From assembly GCF_018342065.1 (NCBI RefSeq), contig NZ_JAFDOE010000001.1:124001-188000 (forward strand): 64,000 nucleotides of DNA. The letters are read 5' to 3'. The stretch is from Citrobacter sp. FP75 (lineage in GTDB: Bacteria > Pseudomonadota > Gammaproteobacteria > Enterobacterales > Enterobacteriaceae). Under the pieces are notes generated by a model. It saw nothing but the letters and a program-made list of their open reading frames with translations, was not told the DNA's origin and ran no database searches. This document shows positions 1 to 7,018 of the stretch, piece after piece. Every line of letters starts with the position of its first letter. The stretch's first letter is position 1. The translations under genes were made by a program, and so were the position numbers.

Positions 1-56
1 AGCTGCAACGTGTGATTCGCATTCGTACCGGTGAAGCCGACGAAGCCGCACTGTAA
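1..56 (+). CDS. glnK: GlnK, nitrogen regulatory PII protein (3' end only)
   Basis: Only the last 17 codons and the TAA stop (54-56) are inside the window. Read in the frame starting at base 3 they end RIRTGEADEAAL, which matches the C-terminus of enterobacterial GlnK. GlnK is the trimeric PII signalling protein that docks onto AmtB and blocks ammonium transport when nitrogen is plentiful. The position 31 bp before amtB fits the conserved glnK-amtB operon. The uridylylated T-loop lies outside the window. Confidence 0.9.
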   Translation, partial: LQRVIRIRTGEADEAAL

Positions 57-87
57 CTTTTGGCACACAGTGATAGGAAACCAAAAA

Positions 88-1374
88 ATGAAGATAGCAA
101 CGATGAAAACGGGTATCGCTTCACTGACGCTGCTGCCTGGGCTGGCGATGGCAGCGCCGGCCGTCGCGGACAAGGCCGATAACGCCTTTATGATGATATG
201 CACCGCGCTGGTATTGTTTATGACCATTCCAGGCATTGCGTTGTTTTACGGCGGTTTGATTCGCGGCAAGAACGTCCTGTCGATGCTGACGCAGGTCACG
301 GTGACGTTCGCCCTGGTATGCATTTTATGGGTGGTTTACGGCTACTCGCTGGCCTTTGGCGAGGGGAATAGCTTCTTCGGCAACTTCAACTGGGTGATGC
401 TGAAAAGCATTGCGCTGACGGCGGTCACAGGGAGCTTCTACCAGTATATTCACGTTGCGTTCCAGGGCTCGTTTGCCTGCATCACCGTTGGGCTTATCGT
501 TGGTGCGCTGGCTGAACGTATTCGCTTTTCTGCGGTACTCATTTTTGTGGTGGTATGGCTGACGCTGTCTTACATTCCGATTGCGCATATGGTCTGGGGC
601 GGCGGTCTGCTGGCTTCCCATGGCGCGCTGGATTTTGCGGGCGGGACGGTGGTGCATATCAACGCGGCGATCGCCGGGCTGGTTGGAGCTTATCTGATTG
701 GCAAACGCGTCGGTTTTGGCAAAGAAGCCTTTAAACCACATAACCTGCCGATGGTCTTTACCGGTACTGCCGTTCTCTACATCGGCTGGTTTGGCTTTAA
801 CGCCGGCTCTGCGGGCACGGCTAACGAAATCGCCGCGCTGGCCTTCGTAAATACCGTAGTGGCGACCGCGGCTGCCATTCTCGGTTGGATCTTTGGTGAG
901 TGGGCGCTGCGTGGCAAACCATCGTTACTGGGCGCGTGTTCTGGTGCCATCGCGGGTCTGGTTGGCGTGACGCCTGCCTGTGGTTACATTGGTGTCGGCG
1001 GCGCGTTGATCATCGGCGCAATCGCCGGTCTGGCAGGTCTGTGGGGCGTGACGATGCTGAAACGTTTTCTACGCGTTGATGACCCGTGCGATGTGTTCGG
1101 CGTGCACGGCGTTTGCGGCATTGTCGGCTGTATCCTGACCGGGGTGTTCGCCGCCAGTTCTCTGGGAGGCGTGGGCTTTGCTGAGGGCGTGACCATGGGG
1201 CATCAGCTTTTGGTACAGCTGGAAAGCGTGGCGATTACCATTGTCTGGTCCGGCGTGGTGGCCTTCATCGGCTACAAGCTGGCGGATATGACGGTAGGGC
1301 TGCGTGTACCGGAAGAGCAGGAGCGCGAAGGGCTGGATGTGAACAGCCACGGTGAAAATGCCTATAACGCCTGA
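88..1374 (+). CDS. amtB: AmtB ammonium transporter
   Basis: Inner-membrane ammonium/ammonia channel, trimeric, 428 residues, the same length as the E. coli protein. I chose the ATG at 88 (MKIATMKTGIAS) because the open frame upstream to 31 overlaps the end of glnK and is not part of the family; the start is followed by a cleavable signal peptide ending around AMA/APAVADKA. The rest is about eleven hydrophobic segments. Conserved family stretches include the pore-lining region near HMVWGGG and the twin-His region DVFGVHGVCG. Cotranscribed with glnK; NtrC/sigma-54 control is known for the operon, but its promoter is outside the window. Confidence 0.97.
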   Translation: MKIATMKTGIASLTLLPGLAMAAPAVADKADNAFMMICTALVLFMTIPGIALFYGGLIRGKNVLSMLTQVTVTFALVCILWVVYGYSLAFGEGNSFFGNFNWVMLKSIALTAVTGSFYQYIHVAFQGSFACITVGLIVGALAERIRFSAVLIFVVVWLTLSYIPIAHMVWGGGLLASHGALDFAGGTVVHINAAIAGLVGAYLIGKRVGFGKEAFKPHNLPMVFTGTAVLYIGWFGFNAGSAGTANEIAALAFVNTVVATAAAILGWIFGEWALRGKPSLLGACSGAIAGLVGVTPACGYIGVGGALIIGAIAGLAGLWGVTMLKRFLRVDDPCDVFGVHGVCGIVGCILTGVFAASSLGGVGFAEGVTMGHQLLVQLESVAITIVWSGVVAFIGYKLADMTVGLRVPEEQEREGLDVNSHGENAYNA

Positions 1375-1384
1375 TTCTCAAATT

Positions 1385-1441
1385 GCCGGATGGCGCTAAA
1401 CGCTTATCCGGCCTACGACGATTTAGTCTGTAGGCCGGATA
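1385..1441. repeat. REP/BIME palindromic element between amtB and tesB
   Basis: Two inverted REP-like units face each other: GCCGGATGGCGCTAAACGC followed by a TTATCCGGCCTA arm, and then TGTAGGCCGGATAAGACA. The element fills the gap between the convergent amtB and tesB stop codons. Such elements stabilise upstream mRNA 3' ends and can bind gyrase or Pol I; no specific role can be read here. Confidence 0.85.
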
Positions 1442-1446
1442 AGACA

Positions 1447-2307
1447 TCAATTGCGATTGCGCATTACCCCTTCTTGCACCGTAGAGGCAACCAGCACGCC
1501 GTCCTGCGTATAAAACTCCCCGCGTACAAAGCCTCGGGCACCGGATGCTGAAGTGCTCTCGACGTTATACAACAACCACTCATTGATATTGAACGGGCGA
1601 TGGAACCACATCGAATGGTCAATAGTCGCTATCTGAATTCCTTTCTCCAGAAAACCAATGCCGTACGGCTGTAGCGCCACGGGCAGGAAGTTCAGGTCAG
1701 AGGCGTAGCCGAGCAAATACTGATGCACGCGCAGATCGTTCTGCACCGTACCGTTGGCGCGGATCCACACCTGGCGAGTTGGGTCCGCGACGTGACCTTT
1801 GAGCGGGTTATGAAACTCCACCGGACGCACTTCCAGCGGGCGGTCATTGATAAATTTCTCTTTCAACAGCGGCGGCAGCAGATGCGCTACCGAGCGGGCA
1901 ATTTCCGTTTCTGATTTCAGCGCTTCAGGTCCCGGCGCTTGCGGCATGGTTTTCTGATGTTCAAAACCCTCCTCCGGTGCCTGAAAAGAGGCGGTCATGT
2001 AGAAAATGGGTTTGCCATTTTGGATAGCGGCAATGCGGCGAGCGCTGAAACTGTTACCATCGCGCAAAACTTCGACATCGTAGATTATCGGTTTTTGGCT
2101 ATCGCCGGGGCGTAAAAAGTAACTGTGAAAGGAGTGCACCAGGCGTTCTTCTGGCACGGTTTCTTTAGCGGCATACAGTGCCTGACCGACGACCTGTCCC
2201 CCAAAAACCTGACGTAACCCTAAGTCTTCACTTTGGCCGCGAAAAAGCCCTTCTTCAATTTTTTCCAAATTCAACAATGTCAGCAAATTTTTCAGTGCCA
2301 GACTCAT
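1447..2307 (-). CDS. tesB: TesB acyl-CoA thioesterase II
   Basis: Hydrolyses medium- and long-chain acyl-CoA to free fatty acid and CoA in the cytoplasm. The protein of 286 residues has the double hot-dog architecture of TesB and ends [10 protein letters not shown], nearly identical to E. coli. I start at the ATG at 2307 ([17 protein letters not shown]), which gives the family length; the longer open frame to 2388 adds 27 residues unlike TesB. The stretch [11 protein letters not shown] contains the Asp of the family active site. Monocistronic and convergent with amtB. Confidence 0.96.
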   Translation of the reverse strand: MSLALKNLLTLLNLEKIEEGLFRGQSEDLGLRQVFGGQVVGQALYAAKETVPEERLVHSFHSYFLRPGDSQKPIIYDVEVLRDGNSFSARRIAAIQNGKPIFYMTASFQAPEEGFEHQKTMPQAPGPEALKSETEIARSVAHLLPPLLKEKFINDRPLEVRPVEFHNPLKGHVADPTRQVWIRANGTVQNDLRVHQYLLGYASDLNFLPVALQPYGIGFLEKGIQIATIDHSMWFHRPFNINEWLLYNVESTSASGARGFVRGEFYTQDGVLVASTVQEGVMRNRN

Positions 2308-2519
2308 ACGTGCTCTCCAGGTGATATCGATGTCGCAGCGAGGTAGGCAGAGTATAACGCAATTTTGAAAGTGGTCCGATGGGTGCAATTGTCTGAATTA
2401 CGGGCCTATTACAGGCAAAAGCAGCTGTCTTGTGCCACACTTAGTCACGTTATGTTTTTGTTAACCACTCTTCTGGCGAGGAAAGTTCTCGCTGGTGCAT
2501 AGATGAGAAGGAGAATTTA

Positions 2520-3089
2520 ATGAAACTCGTGCACATGGTAAGTGGTTTAGCAGTTGCGGTCGCTCTGGCGGCCTGTGCTGATAAAAGTGCAGATATTCAG
2601 ACACCTGCGCCAAGCCCTAACACGTCAATTGCTGACACACAGTCAAAAATTCAACAGCCGAATGTTTCTGGTACGGTATGGATCCGCCAAAAAGTGGCCT
2701 TGCCGCCGGATGCTGTGCTGACCGTCACACTGTCGGATGCTTCGCTGGCCGATGCACCGTCAAAAGTTCTGTCGCAAAAAGCGGTTCGTACTGAAGGTAA
2801 GCAGGCGCCATTCAGCTTCGTGTTACCGTTTAATCCGGCGGATATTCAGCCTAATGCCCGCATTTTGTTGAGTGCGGCGATCATGGTGAATGACAAACTG
2901 GTCTTTATTACGGATACCGTTCAGCCGGTCATCAATCAGGGCGGCACCAAGGCCGATCTGACGCTGGTCCCTGTCCAGCAGATGGAAGTCCCGGTTCAGG
3001 CCAGCGGCGGCGCGGCAACCACGGTGCCGTCAACGTCACCCACGCAGGTGAACCCGTCTTCTGCTGTTCCAGCGCCTACGCAGTACTAA
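2520..3089 (+). CDS. ybaY: YbaY, outer-membrane lipoprotein of the META/HslJ-like 'YbaY' family
   Basis: A protein of 189 residues with a lipoprotein signal: hydrophobic start, then the lipobox LAAC with the lipidated Cys at residue 19, followed by DKSAD. The middle (about 50-150) is a beta-rich domain with the conserved GTVWIRQKVALPPDAVLTV segment of the type III secretion pilotin-like/YbaY family. The C-terminal 40 residues are rich in Pro, Ser, Thr and Val and look disordered. A good ribosome-binding site (AGAAGGAG) precedes the ATG. Function is not established; E. coli YbaY is known as a glycoprotein/polysaccharide metabolism annotation without firm biochemistry. Confidence 0.93.
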   Translation: MKLVHMVSGLAVAVALAACADKSADIQTPAPSPNTSIADTQSKIQQPNVSGTVWIRQKVALPPDAVLTVTLSDASLADAPSKVLSQKAVRTEGKQAPFSFVLPFNPADIQPNARILLSAAIMVNDKLVFITDTVQPVINQGGTKADLTLVPVQQMEVPVQASGGAATTVPSTSPTQVNPSSAVPAPTQY

Positions 3090-3098
3090 GGTTGTCAT

Positions 3099-3122
3099 AA
3101 CCCTCTCCGCAAGGGGAGGGTT
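3099..3122. terminator. Hairpin between ybaY and atl
   Basis: AACCCTCTCC (3099-3108), loop GCAA, GGGGAGGGTT (3113-3122): a 10-bp stem with one wobble pair. It sits between two convergent genes and overlaps the atl stop codon, so it can serve both directions. No long U-tract is present. Confidence 0.6.
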
Positions 3123-3432
3123 AATACACCCAGCGATAACGCTGTAAATCGATTTGCCCACCCCCTGAAACCATGACACCTTCAGCCAGTAATGCCTGGC
3201 GCTGGCGCTGTAAATCCGGCCCGGTTAGCGATATTGCACCATGACGATTAACGACGCGATGCCAGGGCAGGGTGCTGCCTTCGGGAAGTCGTTTGAGTAC
3301 GCCGCCGACCTGGCGTGCTGCACGTGGCGATCCGGCAAGCCTGGCTACATCACCATAGGTGGTCACGAATCCTTCGGGGATTGCGGCGACGATTTGCCAG
3401 ACACGTTGGGGAAATGAGTCTTGTATATCCAT
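3121..3432 (-). CDS. atl: Atl, alkyltransferase-like DNA-damage recognition protein
   Basis: A 103-residue member of the O6-alkylguanine-DNA alkyltransferase superfamily that lacks the alkyl-accepting cysteine. The active-site motif reads PWHRVV (PCHRVV in true Ogt/MGMT), so it binds O6-alkylguanine and flags it for nucleotide excision repair rather than reversing it. The helix-turn-helix DNA-binding segment is around GSPRAARQVGGVL, with the Arg finger in RAARQVG. It starts MDIQDSFPQRV, matching the shorter form of E. coli YbaZ (MEKEDSFPQRV). Confidence 0.94.
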   Translation of the reverse strand: MDIQDSFPQRVWQIVAAIPEGFVTTYGDVARLAGSPRAARQVGGVLKRLPEGSTLPWHRVVNRHGAISLTGPDLQRQRQALLAEGVMVSGGGQIDLQRYRWVY

Positions 3433-3586
3433 CGTTTATTCCTGCGCTAATCCTCCAGCATAATCCGGAATGCCGGGTGAGTGAAGCCGCATTGCACAAG
3501 AAAACAGCATCCGGTGCTGGATGGGTTGCAATTACAGGGTGCAGCAGTGATAATGCGCCTGCGCGTTGGTTAACAACGCTCTCAAT

Positions 3587-3700
3587 GGGGGCTCTGTTGG
3601 TTCTCCCGCAACACTACTCTGTTTACCAGGTCAGGTCCGGAAGGAAGCAGCCAAGGCAGATGACGTGTGTGCCGGGATGTAGCTGGCAGGGCCCCCACCC
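3587..3700 (+). ncRNA. ffs: 4.5S RNA, signal recognition particle RNA
   Basis: The 114-nt sequence begins GGGGGCTCTGTTGGTTCTCC and ends GGCAGGGCCCCCACCC, so the first and last segments pair into one long hairpin. The conserved apical Ffh-binding region, with GGTCAGGTCCGGAAGGAAGC at 3630-3649, is intact. It differs from E. coli ffs by only a few bases. With Ffh it targets ribosomes making inner-membrane proteins to FtsY. No rpmJ-like gene overlaps it. Confidence 0.98.
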
Positions 3701-3741
3701 AATTCTGCCTTCCGGTAATCTCTCTCACTTTTTCTTATTTT

Positions 3742-3781
3742 TGTCACTGTACTGTCATTTTTTTGTCATCAAATGCTGTCA
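3742..3781. repeat. Four phased TGTCA direct repeats upstream of a small gene pair
   Basis: TGTCA occurs at 3742, 3753, 3764 and 3777, i.e. at steps of 11, 11 and 13 bp, roughly one helical turn each. The tract lies between ffs and the small gene that starts at 3873. Phasing on one face of the helix is what a multimeric regulator site would show, but no binder is known and a chance origin in a T-rich tract is possible. Confidence 0.45.
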
Positions 3782-3872
3782 ATGTGTTTCAGGGATGTTA
3801 TTCACTGTTTCTGCTATCTCGTTCGCGCCGCCTGGATGTGTTTCCAGTGCCTGACCACAAGGATTTTTCACG

Positions 3873-4124
3873 ATGTCGAACGCAGTATTGAATGTCAAAA
3901 TTGATGAGACGCTAAAAGAAAAACTTCGCCATTACGCTGAAGTGAATAATGAAAATCTAAGCATCACCACACAAAAGTTGCTGCTTATTGCATTTTCCGC
4001 AGTAGAAGAGGCGGGAGTCTGTGCAGAAGAGATTGACAGCCAGCACACGGAGGAATCCGTAGTTGAGGCGCTGACTCCTAAAGAAATCAAAGCATTGCGT
4101 AGATTGCTGAAGAAGAAAAAATGA
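3873..4124 (+). CDS. Small ribbon-helix-helix-like protein, possible antitoxin or regulator
   Basis: An 83-residue protein I do not recognise as a named gene. The N-terminus (AVLNVKIDETLKEKLRHYAE, residues 4-23) has the beta-strand followed by amphipathic helix pattern of ribbon-helix-helix DNA-binding proteins such as RelB/DinJ antitoxins. An acidic linker follows, and the end is a basic helix (ALRRLLKKKK). The stop overlaps the next start in ATGA (4121-4124), so the two genes are translationally coupled. It lies in an accessory segment between ffs and ybaA. Antitoxin function is an inference from fold and gene layout only. Confidence 0.6.
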   Translation: MSNAVLNVKIDETLKEKLRHYAEVNNENLSITTQKLLLIAFSAVEEAGVCAEEIDSQHTEESVVEALTPKEIKALRRLLKKKK

Positions 4125-4339
4125 AACAACAACCGCTCTCAACCGCCTGTAATTATGGCGAAGCCTGTGAAATGCTGCGTTCCGGCTATGTAAAGCATGT
4201 ACGCCTGAGCTGGGATGTCGGCAGCGATGAGTTCTTCCGTATTGCTTCTGACTGGTGCGATGCCGGGGCAAAAATTAAGAAAGATGGCGAGAATTTTATT
4301 ATTTCCCTCAAAGGGTTCCCCGTCCCTCGCCAGCAGTAA
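4121..4339 (+). CDS. Small protein of unknown function, partner of the preceding gene
   Basis: A 72-residue, roughly neutral protein beginning MKQQPLSTACNYGEACEMLR and ending LKGFPVPRQQ. It has no membrane segment or signal peptide. A central WDVGSDEFFRIASDWCDAG stretch and a final beta-like IKKDGENFIISL suggest a compact alpha/beta fold. It starts inside the last codon of the upstream gene, the layout of many toxin-antitoxin pairs, but I see no toxin-family motif. It could equally be a small regulatory or structural protein. Confidence 0.6.
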   Translation: MKQQPLSTACNYGEACEMLRSGYVKHVRLSWDVGSDEFFRIASDWCDAGAKIKKDGENFIISLKGFPVPRQQ

Positions 4340-4377
4340 TAATGTCCTGTCTCACTTCGTGAGTTGTGGCAATCAAT

Positions 4378-4397
4378 GACGAGTCCTGCGACTCGTC
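4378..4397. terminator. Perfect hairpin between the small gene pair and yczR
   Basis: GACGAGTC (4378-4385), loop CTGC, GACTCGTC (4390-4397). A second smaller hairpin, CTCAC-TTC-GTGAG, is at 4351-4363. Together they separate two convergent transcripts; the T-rich stretch that follows on the plus strand is interrupted, so termination strength is uncertain. Confidence 0.55.
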
Positions 4398-4399
4398 GC

Positions 4400-5827
4400 T
4401 TAGATTATTTTGCGTATTTTCCCGTGGCTTGCCTGTGAACGCAGGTTGTCCCAAATCGGCTGCAATGTTCTGAAGGCGGAGCGCATCGTTTCATCCGGCA
4501 GCGCGAAGGGCATGCGTAAGAAACGATCGAATGCACCCGCTAATCCGAAGCGCGTGCCGGTGCCCAGTTGAATACCGGCGCTTTCGGCGCGGGTGGCAAA
4601 CAGCGTCGCCAGCGTATCGGGTAATTCGACCCAAAAAGATAACCCGCCCTGCGGTTGGGTAAATTGCCATTCCGGAAAATGAGACGTCATCAGGGCGCGA
4701 CACTGGTCGCGTCTGGTGGTGAGCAATTGCCTTCTGCCGGGGAGAAAATGCGCGGCGTTATCCAGCAACCAGCCGGTAGCGAGTTGCTCCAGCACCGGTG
4801 AACCTAAATCAAACGTGTCGCGGGTTTGCACCAGTGCGGCAATGGTTCGCGACGGTGCGCGCACCCATCCCAGACGTAATCCTCCCCAGAAACTTTTCCC
4901 CGTAGATCCCAGCAAAATGATCGGGGCGTCGCGATTGAAGGCGGCGAGCGGCGGCGGTGGCGGGGCGTCATACCACAGGTTGACCATGGTTTCGTCCACC
5001 ACCAGGGTGGTGTGTGTCCTGGCGGCGATATCGGCCACAACCTGACGTGTGGCCGCATCCATACAACGTCCGGTGGGATTATGAAAATCCGGCATCAGGT
5101 AAGCCATGCGTGGGGCGGTTTGCGCGATAGTCGCGATAAGACCCGCGGTATCCCAGCCTTGTTCGGGCAGCGAGACCCCGACCGGTCGGCAGGAGGCCCC
5201 CTGAATAGCCGCAATGGCGAGCGGGTAAGTGGGGTGATCGACCACCACACGATCGCCAGGACCGGTAAGCAATCGCAGGATCAGTGCCAGTCCGCTGACT
5301 GCACCATTTACCACCATTACCTCGTCGGGCAACGTAGGCAATCCGCGTTCGCAATAATGACGGGCGATAGCTTCACGCAACGAAGGTAGCCCCTGAGGCA
5401 GATACCCCGAACTCAGCAGATGCTGCGGCATGGCAGACAGCGCCTGCTGGTAAGCCTGATGAATTTCGGGGCCGGCACTGAGTGCGGCAGTGGACAGATC
5501 GAGCGCGGTGCTGGTGCCGGTGCGCGTAGGGACATGCCGAATATGATCCGGCAGGATCACCCGTGAGCCGCTTCCATGGCGACTTTCCAGATACCCCTCT
5601 TCACGCAGTTGCGCCATTGCGCTGGCGATAGTCGTACGGCTGACTTCCAGTACCGCCGCGAGTTCGCGCTCGCCGGGCAGTCGGCTATCCAGCGCCAGCC
5701 GACCATCGAGTATCAGCAGACGCAGGGCTTCAGCCAGCTGTCGCCAGATTGGGGTGCGTGAGGAGGTCTCCTGCCAGTGCCCGAGCAGGCGCTGAAGAGA
5801 CTGACTTCCGTAACGGCGAGATGACAT
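4400..5827 (-). CDS. yczR: MocR-family PLP-dependent regulator, YczR subgroup
   Basis: A 475-residue fusion of an N-terminal GntR winged helix (about 15-85, with LPGERELAAVLEVSRTTIAS) and a C-terminal fold-type I aminotransferase domain (about 110-460). The PLP-binding lysine is Lys311 in the motif STGKSFWGG, and HNPTGR is the conserved cofactor-loop motif. MocR proteins sense an amine, vitamin or amino acid through PLP chemistry. It is divergent from the YczE membrane protein gene, the pairing that defines the YczR subgroup, so it very likely controls that gene. The start gives the standard family length. Absent from the corresponding E. coli K-12 position. Confidence 0.88.
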   Translation of the reverse strand: MSSRRYGSQSLQRLLGHWQETSSRTPIWRQLAEALRLLILDGRLALDSRLPGERELAAVLEVSRTTIASAMAQLREEGYLESRHGSGSRVILPDHIRHVPTRTGTSTALDLSTAALSAGPEIHQAYQQALSAMPQHLLSSGYLPQGLPSLREAIARHYCERGLPTLPDEVMVVNGAVSGLALILRLLTGPGDRVVVDHPTYPLAIAAIQGASCRPVGVSLPEQGWDTAGLIATIAQTAPRMAYLMPDFHNPTGRCMDAATRQVVADIAARTHTTLVVDETMVNLWYDAPPPPPLAAFNRDAPIILLGSTGKSFWGGLRLGWVRAPSRTIAALVQTRDTFDLGSPVLEQLATGWLLDNAAHFLPGRRQLLTTRRDQCRALMTSHFPEWQFTQPQGGLSFWVELPDTLATLFATRAESAGIQLGTGTRFGLAGAFDRFLRMPFALPDETMRSAFRTLQPIWDNLRSQASHGKIRKII

Positions 5828-5831
5828 AGCA

Positions 5832-5853
5832 GTCCACTTTTTGAAAACTGGAC
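5832..5853. promoter_or_regulatory. Inverted repeat between yczR and yczE, candidate YczR operator
   Basis: GTCCACTTTT (5832-5841), 2-nt centre, AAAACTGGAC (5844-5853): arms match at 9 of 10 positions. It begins 4 bp upstream of the yczR start and lies in the shared 89-bp control region, suited to autoregulation plus control of yczE. Assignment as operator is inference. Confidence 0.5.
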
Positions 5854-5916
5854 ATTAATCATAGTGCCAATTGCGGCGAAGATGAAAATAATCTGAGTGG
5901 GGAGAGGTGAAAAAAC

Positions 5917-6528
5917 ATGCTACGTCGTTTACTGCAATTGTTTATCGGGCTGACGCTTTATGGCGTGTCGACGGCCATGTTTGTGCGTGCGGATTTAGGG
6001 GCCGACCCCTGGAACGTTTTTCATCTGGGCGTGGCAAATCTGTTGACGATGAATATCGGCGTGGTGATTATTGCCGTGGGTGTATTGGTACTGTTGGCAT
6101 GGATACCGCTGCGCCAACGCCCGGGATTTGGCACGTTGAGTAATGTCATTATGATCGGATTGGCGGCTGATGTGGCGCTGATGGTGATCCCGGGATTTGA
6201 ATCCTTGTTCGCACGCAGTGGGCTGTTAGTGTCGGCGGTGATACTGAATGCCTTAGCGACCGGACTGTATATTGGTGCGGGTTTTGGCGCCGGCCCTCGC
6301 GACGGTCTGATGACCGGTATTCACGCGCGTACCGGTTGGCCAGTAAGGCGAATTCGTACTGCCATCGAAGTGTCTGTGTTGCTTATCGGCTGGCTACTTG
6401 GAGGAACGGTAGGCGTTGGTACGGTGCTGTATGCGCTGGCTATTGGCCCGCTTATTCAGCTTTGCCTGCCGTGGTTTCGGCATCAACCGCAGTCACGCAT
6501 TCGGGTTCGGAATGAACCTACGGCATGA
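5917..6528 (+). CDS. yczE: YczE-family integral membrane protein
   Basis: A 203-residue inner-membrane protein with about five or six hydrophobic helices. The first segment reads LLQLFIGLTLYGVSTAMFVR and is followed by the family signature DLGADPWNVFHLG; a second conserved stretch GFGAGPRDGLMTGIH lies near residue 122. A GGAGAGG-type ribosome-binding site precedes the ATG. The biochemical role of YczE is unknown; in Bacillus it affects surfactin/bacillaene synthase output. Its divergent MocR neighbour suggests a transport or sensing role for an amine or vitamin-like compound. Confidence 0.85.
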   Translation: MLRRLLQLFIGLTLYGVSTAMFVRADLGADPWNVFHLGVANLLTMNIGVVIIAVGVLVLLAWIPLRQRPGFGTLSNVIMIGLAADVALMVIPGFESLFARSGLLVSAVILNALATGLYIGAGFGAGPRDGLMTGIHARTGWPVRRIRTAIEVSVLLIGWLLGGTVGVGTVLYALAIGPLIQLCLPWFRHQPQSRIRVRNEPTA

Positions 6529-6610
6529 TCGTGAGCTGACGACTAAACTTAATCTCGACTGACGCGGCCGGAATCGGCTTGCCGCGCAGTAAACTTCGGA
6601 GGCTTTTCTC

Positions 6611-6964
6611 ATGAAGTATGTCGATGGTTTTGTGGTTGCCGTACCCGCTGAAAACAAGGAGGCTTACATCGCGATGGCGGCAAAAGCTGCTCCGCTTTTC
6701 AAGGAATTCGGTGCATTGCGGGTTGTTGAATGCTGGGCAGATGATGTTCCCGACGGCAAGTTGACCGATTTTCGCATGGCAGTGAAAGCGCAGGATCATG
6801 AAGAAGTGGTATTCAGTTGGATTGAATATCCTTCAAAAGAAGCCCGTGATGCGGCGAATCAAAAGATGATGTCCGATCCCCGAATGAAAGAATTCGGGGA
6901 CTCGATGCCCTTTGATGGCAAGCGCATGATTTACGGGGGATTCTCGCCCATTATGGACGACTGA
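6611..6964 (+). CDS. ybaA: YbaA, DUF1428 small dimeric alpha/beta-barrel protein
   Basis: A 117-residue cytoplasmic protein, same length as and nearly identical to E. coli YbaA (MKYVDGFVVAVPAENKEAY at the start, and the MMSDPRMKEFGDSMPFDGKR block). DUF1428 proteins have the ferredoxin-like dimeric barrel fold seen in monooxygenase- and YCII-like proteins; catalytic activity is not established. A strong GGAGG ribosome-binding site precedes the ATG. It returns the sequence to the conserved backbone after the accessory yczRE segment. Confidence 0.93.
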   Translation: MKYVDGFVVAVPAENKEAYIAMAAKAAPLFKEFGALRVVECWADDVPDGKLTDFRMAVKAQDHEEVVFSWIEYPSKEARDAANQKMMSDPRMKEFGDSMPFDGKRMIYGGFSPIMDD

Positions 6965-7018
6965 TGTGACTGGCTGTGCGGCGTGCCGCCAGCCATCTCA
7001 ACATTCACCGGTATCATG

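Noticed and set aside
3315-3854. 179-codon frame spanning ffs
   Set aside because: It runs through the 4.5S RNA gene and antisense to atl; not a protein gene.
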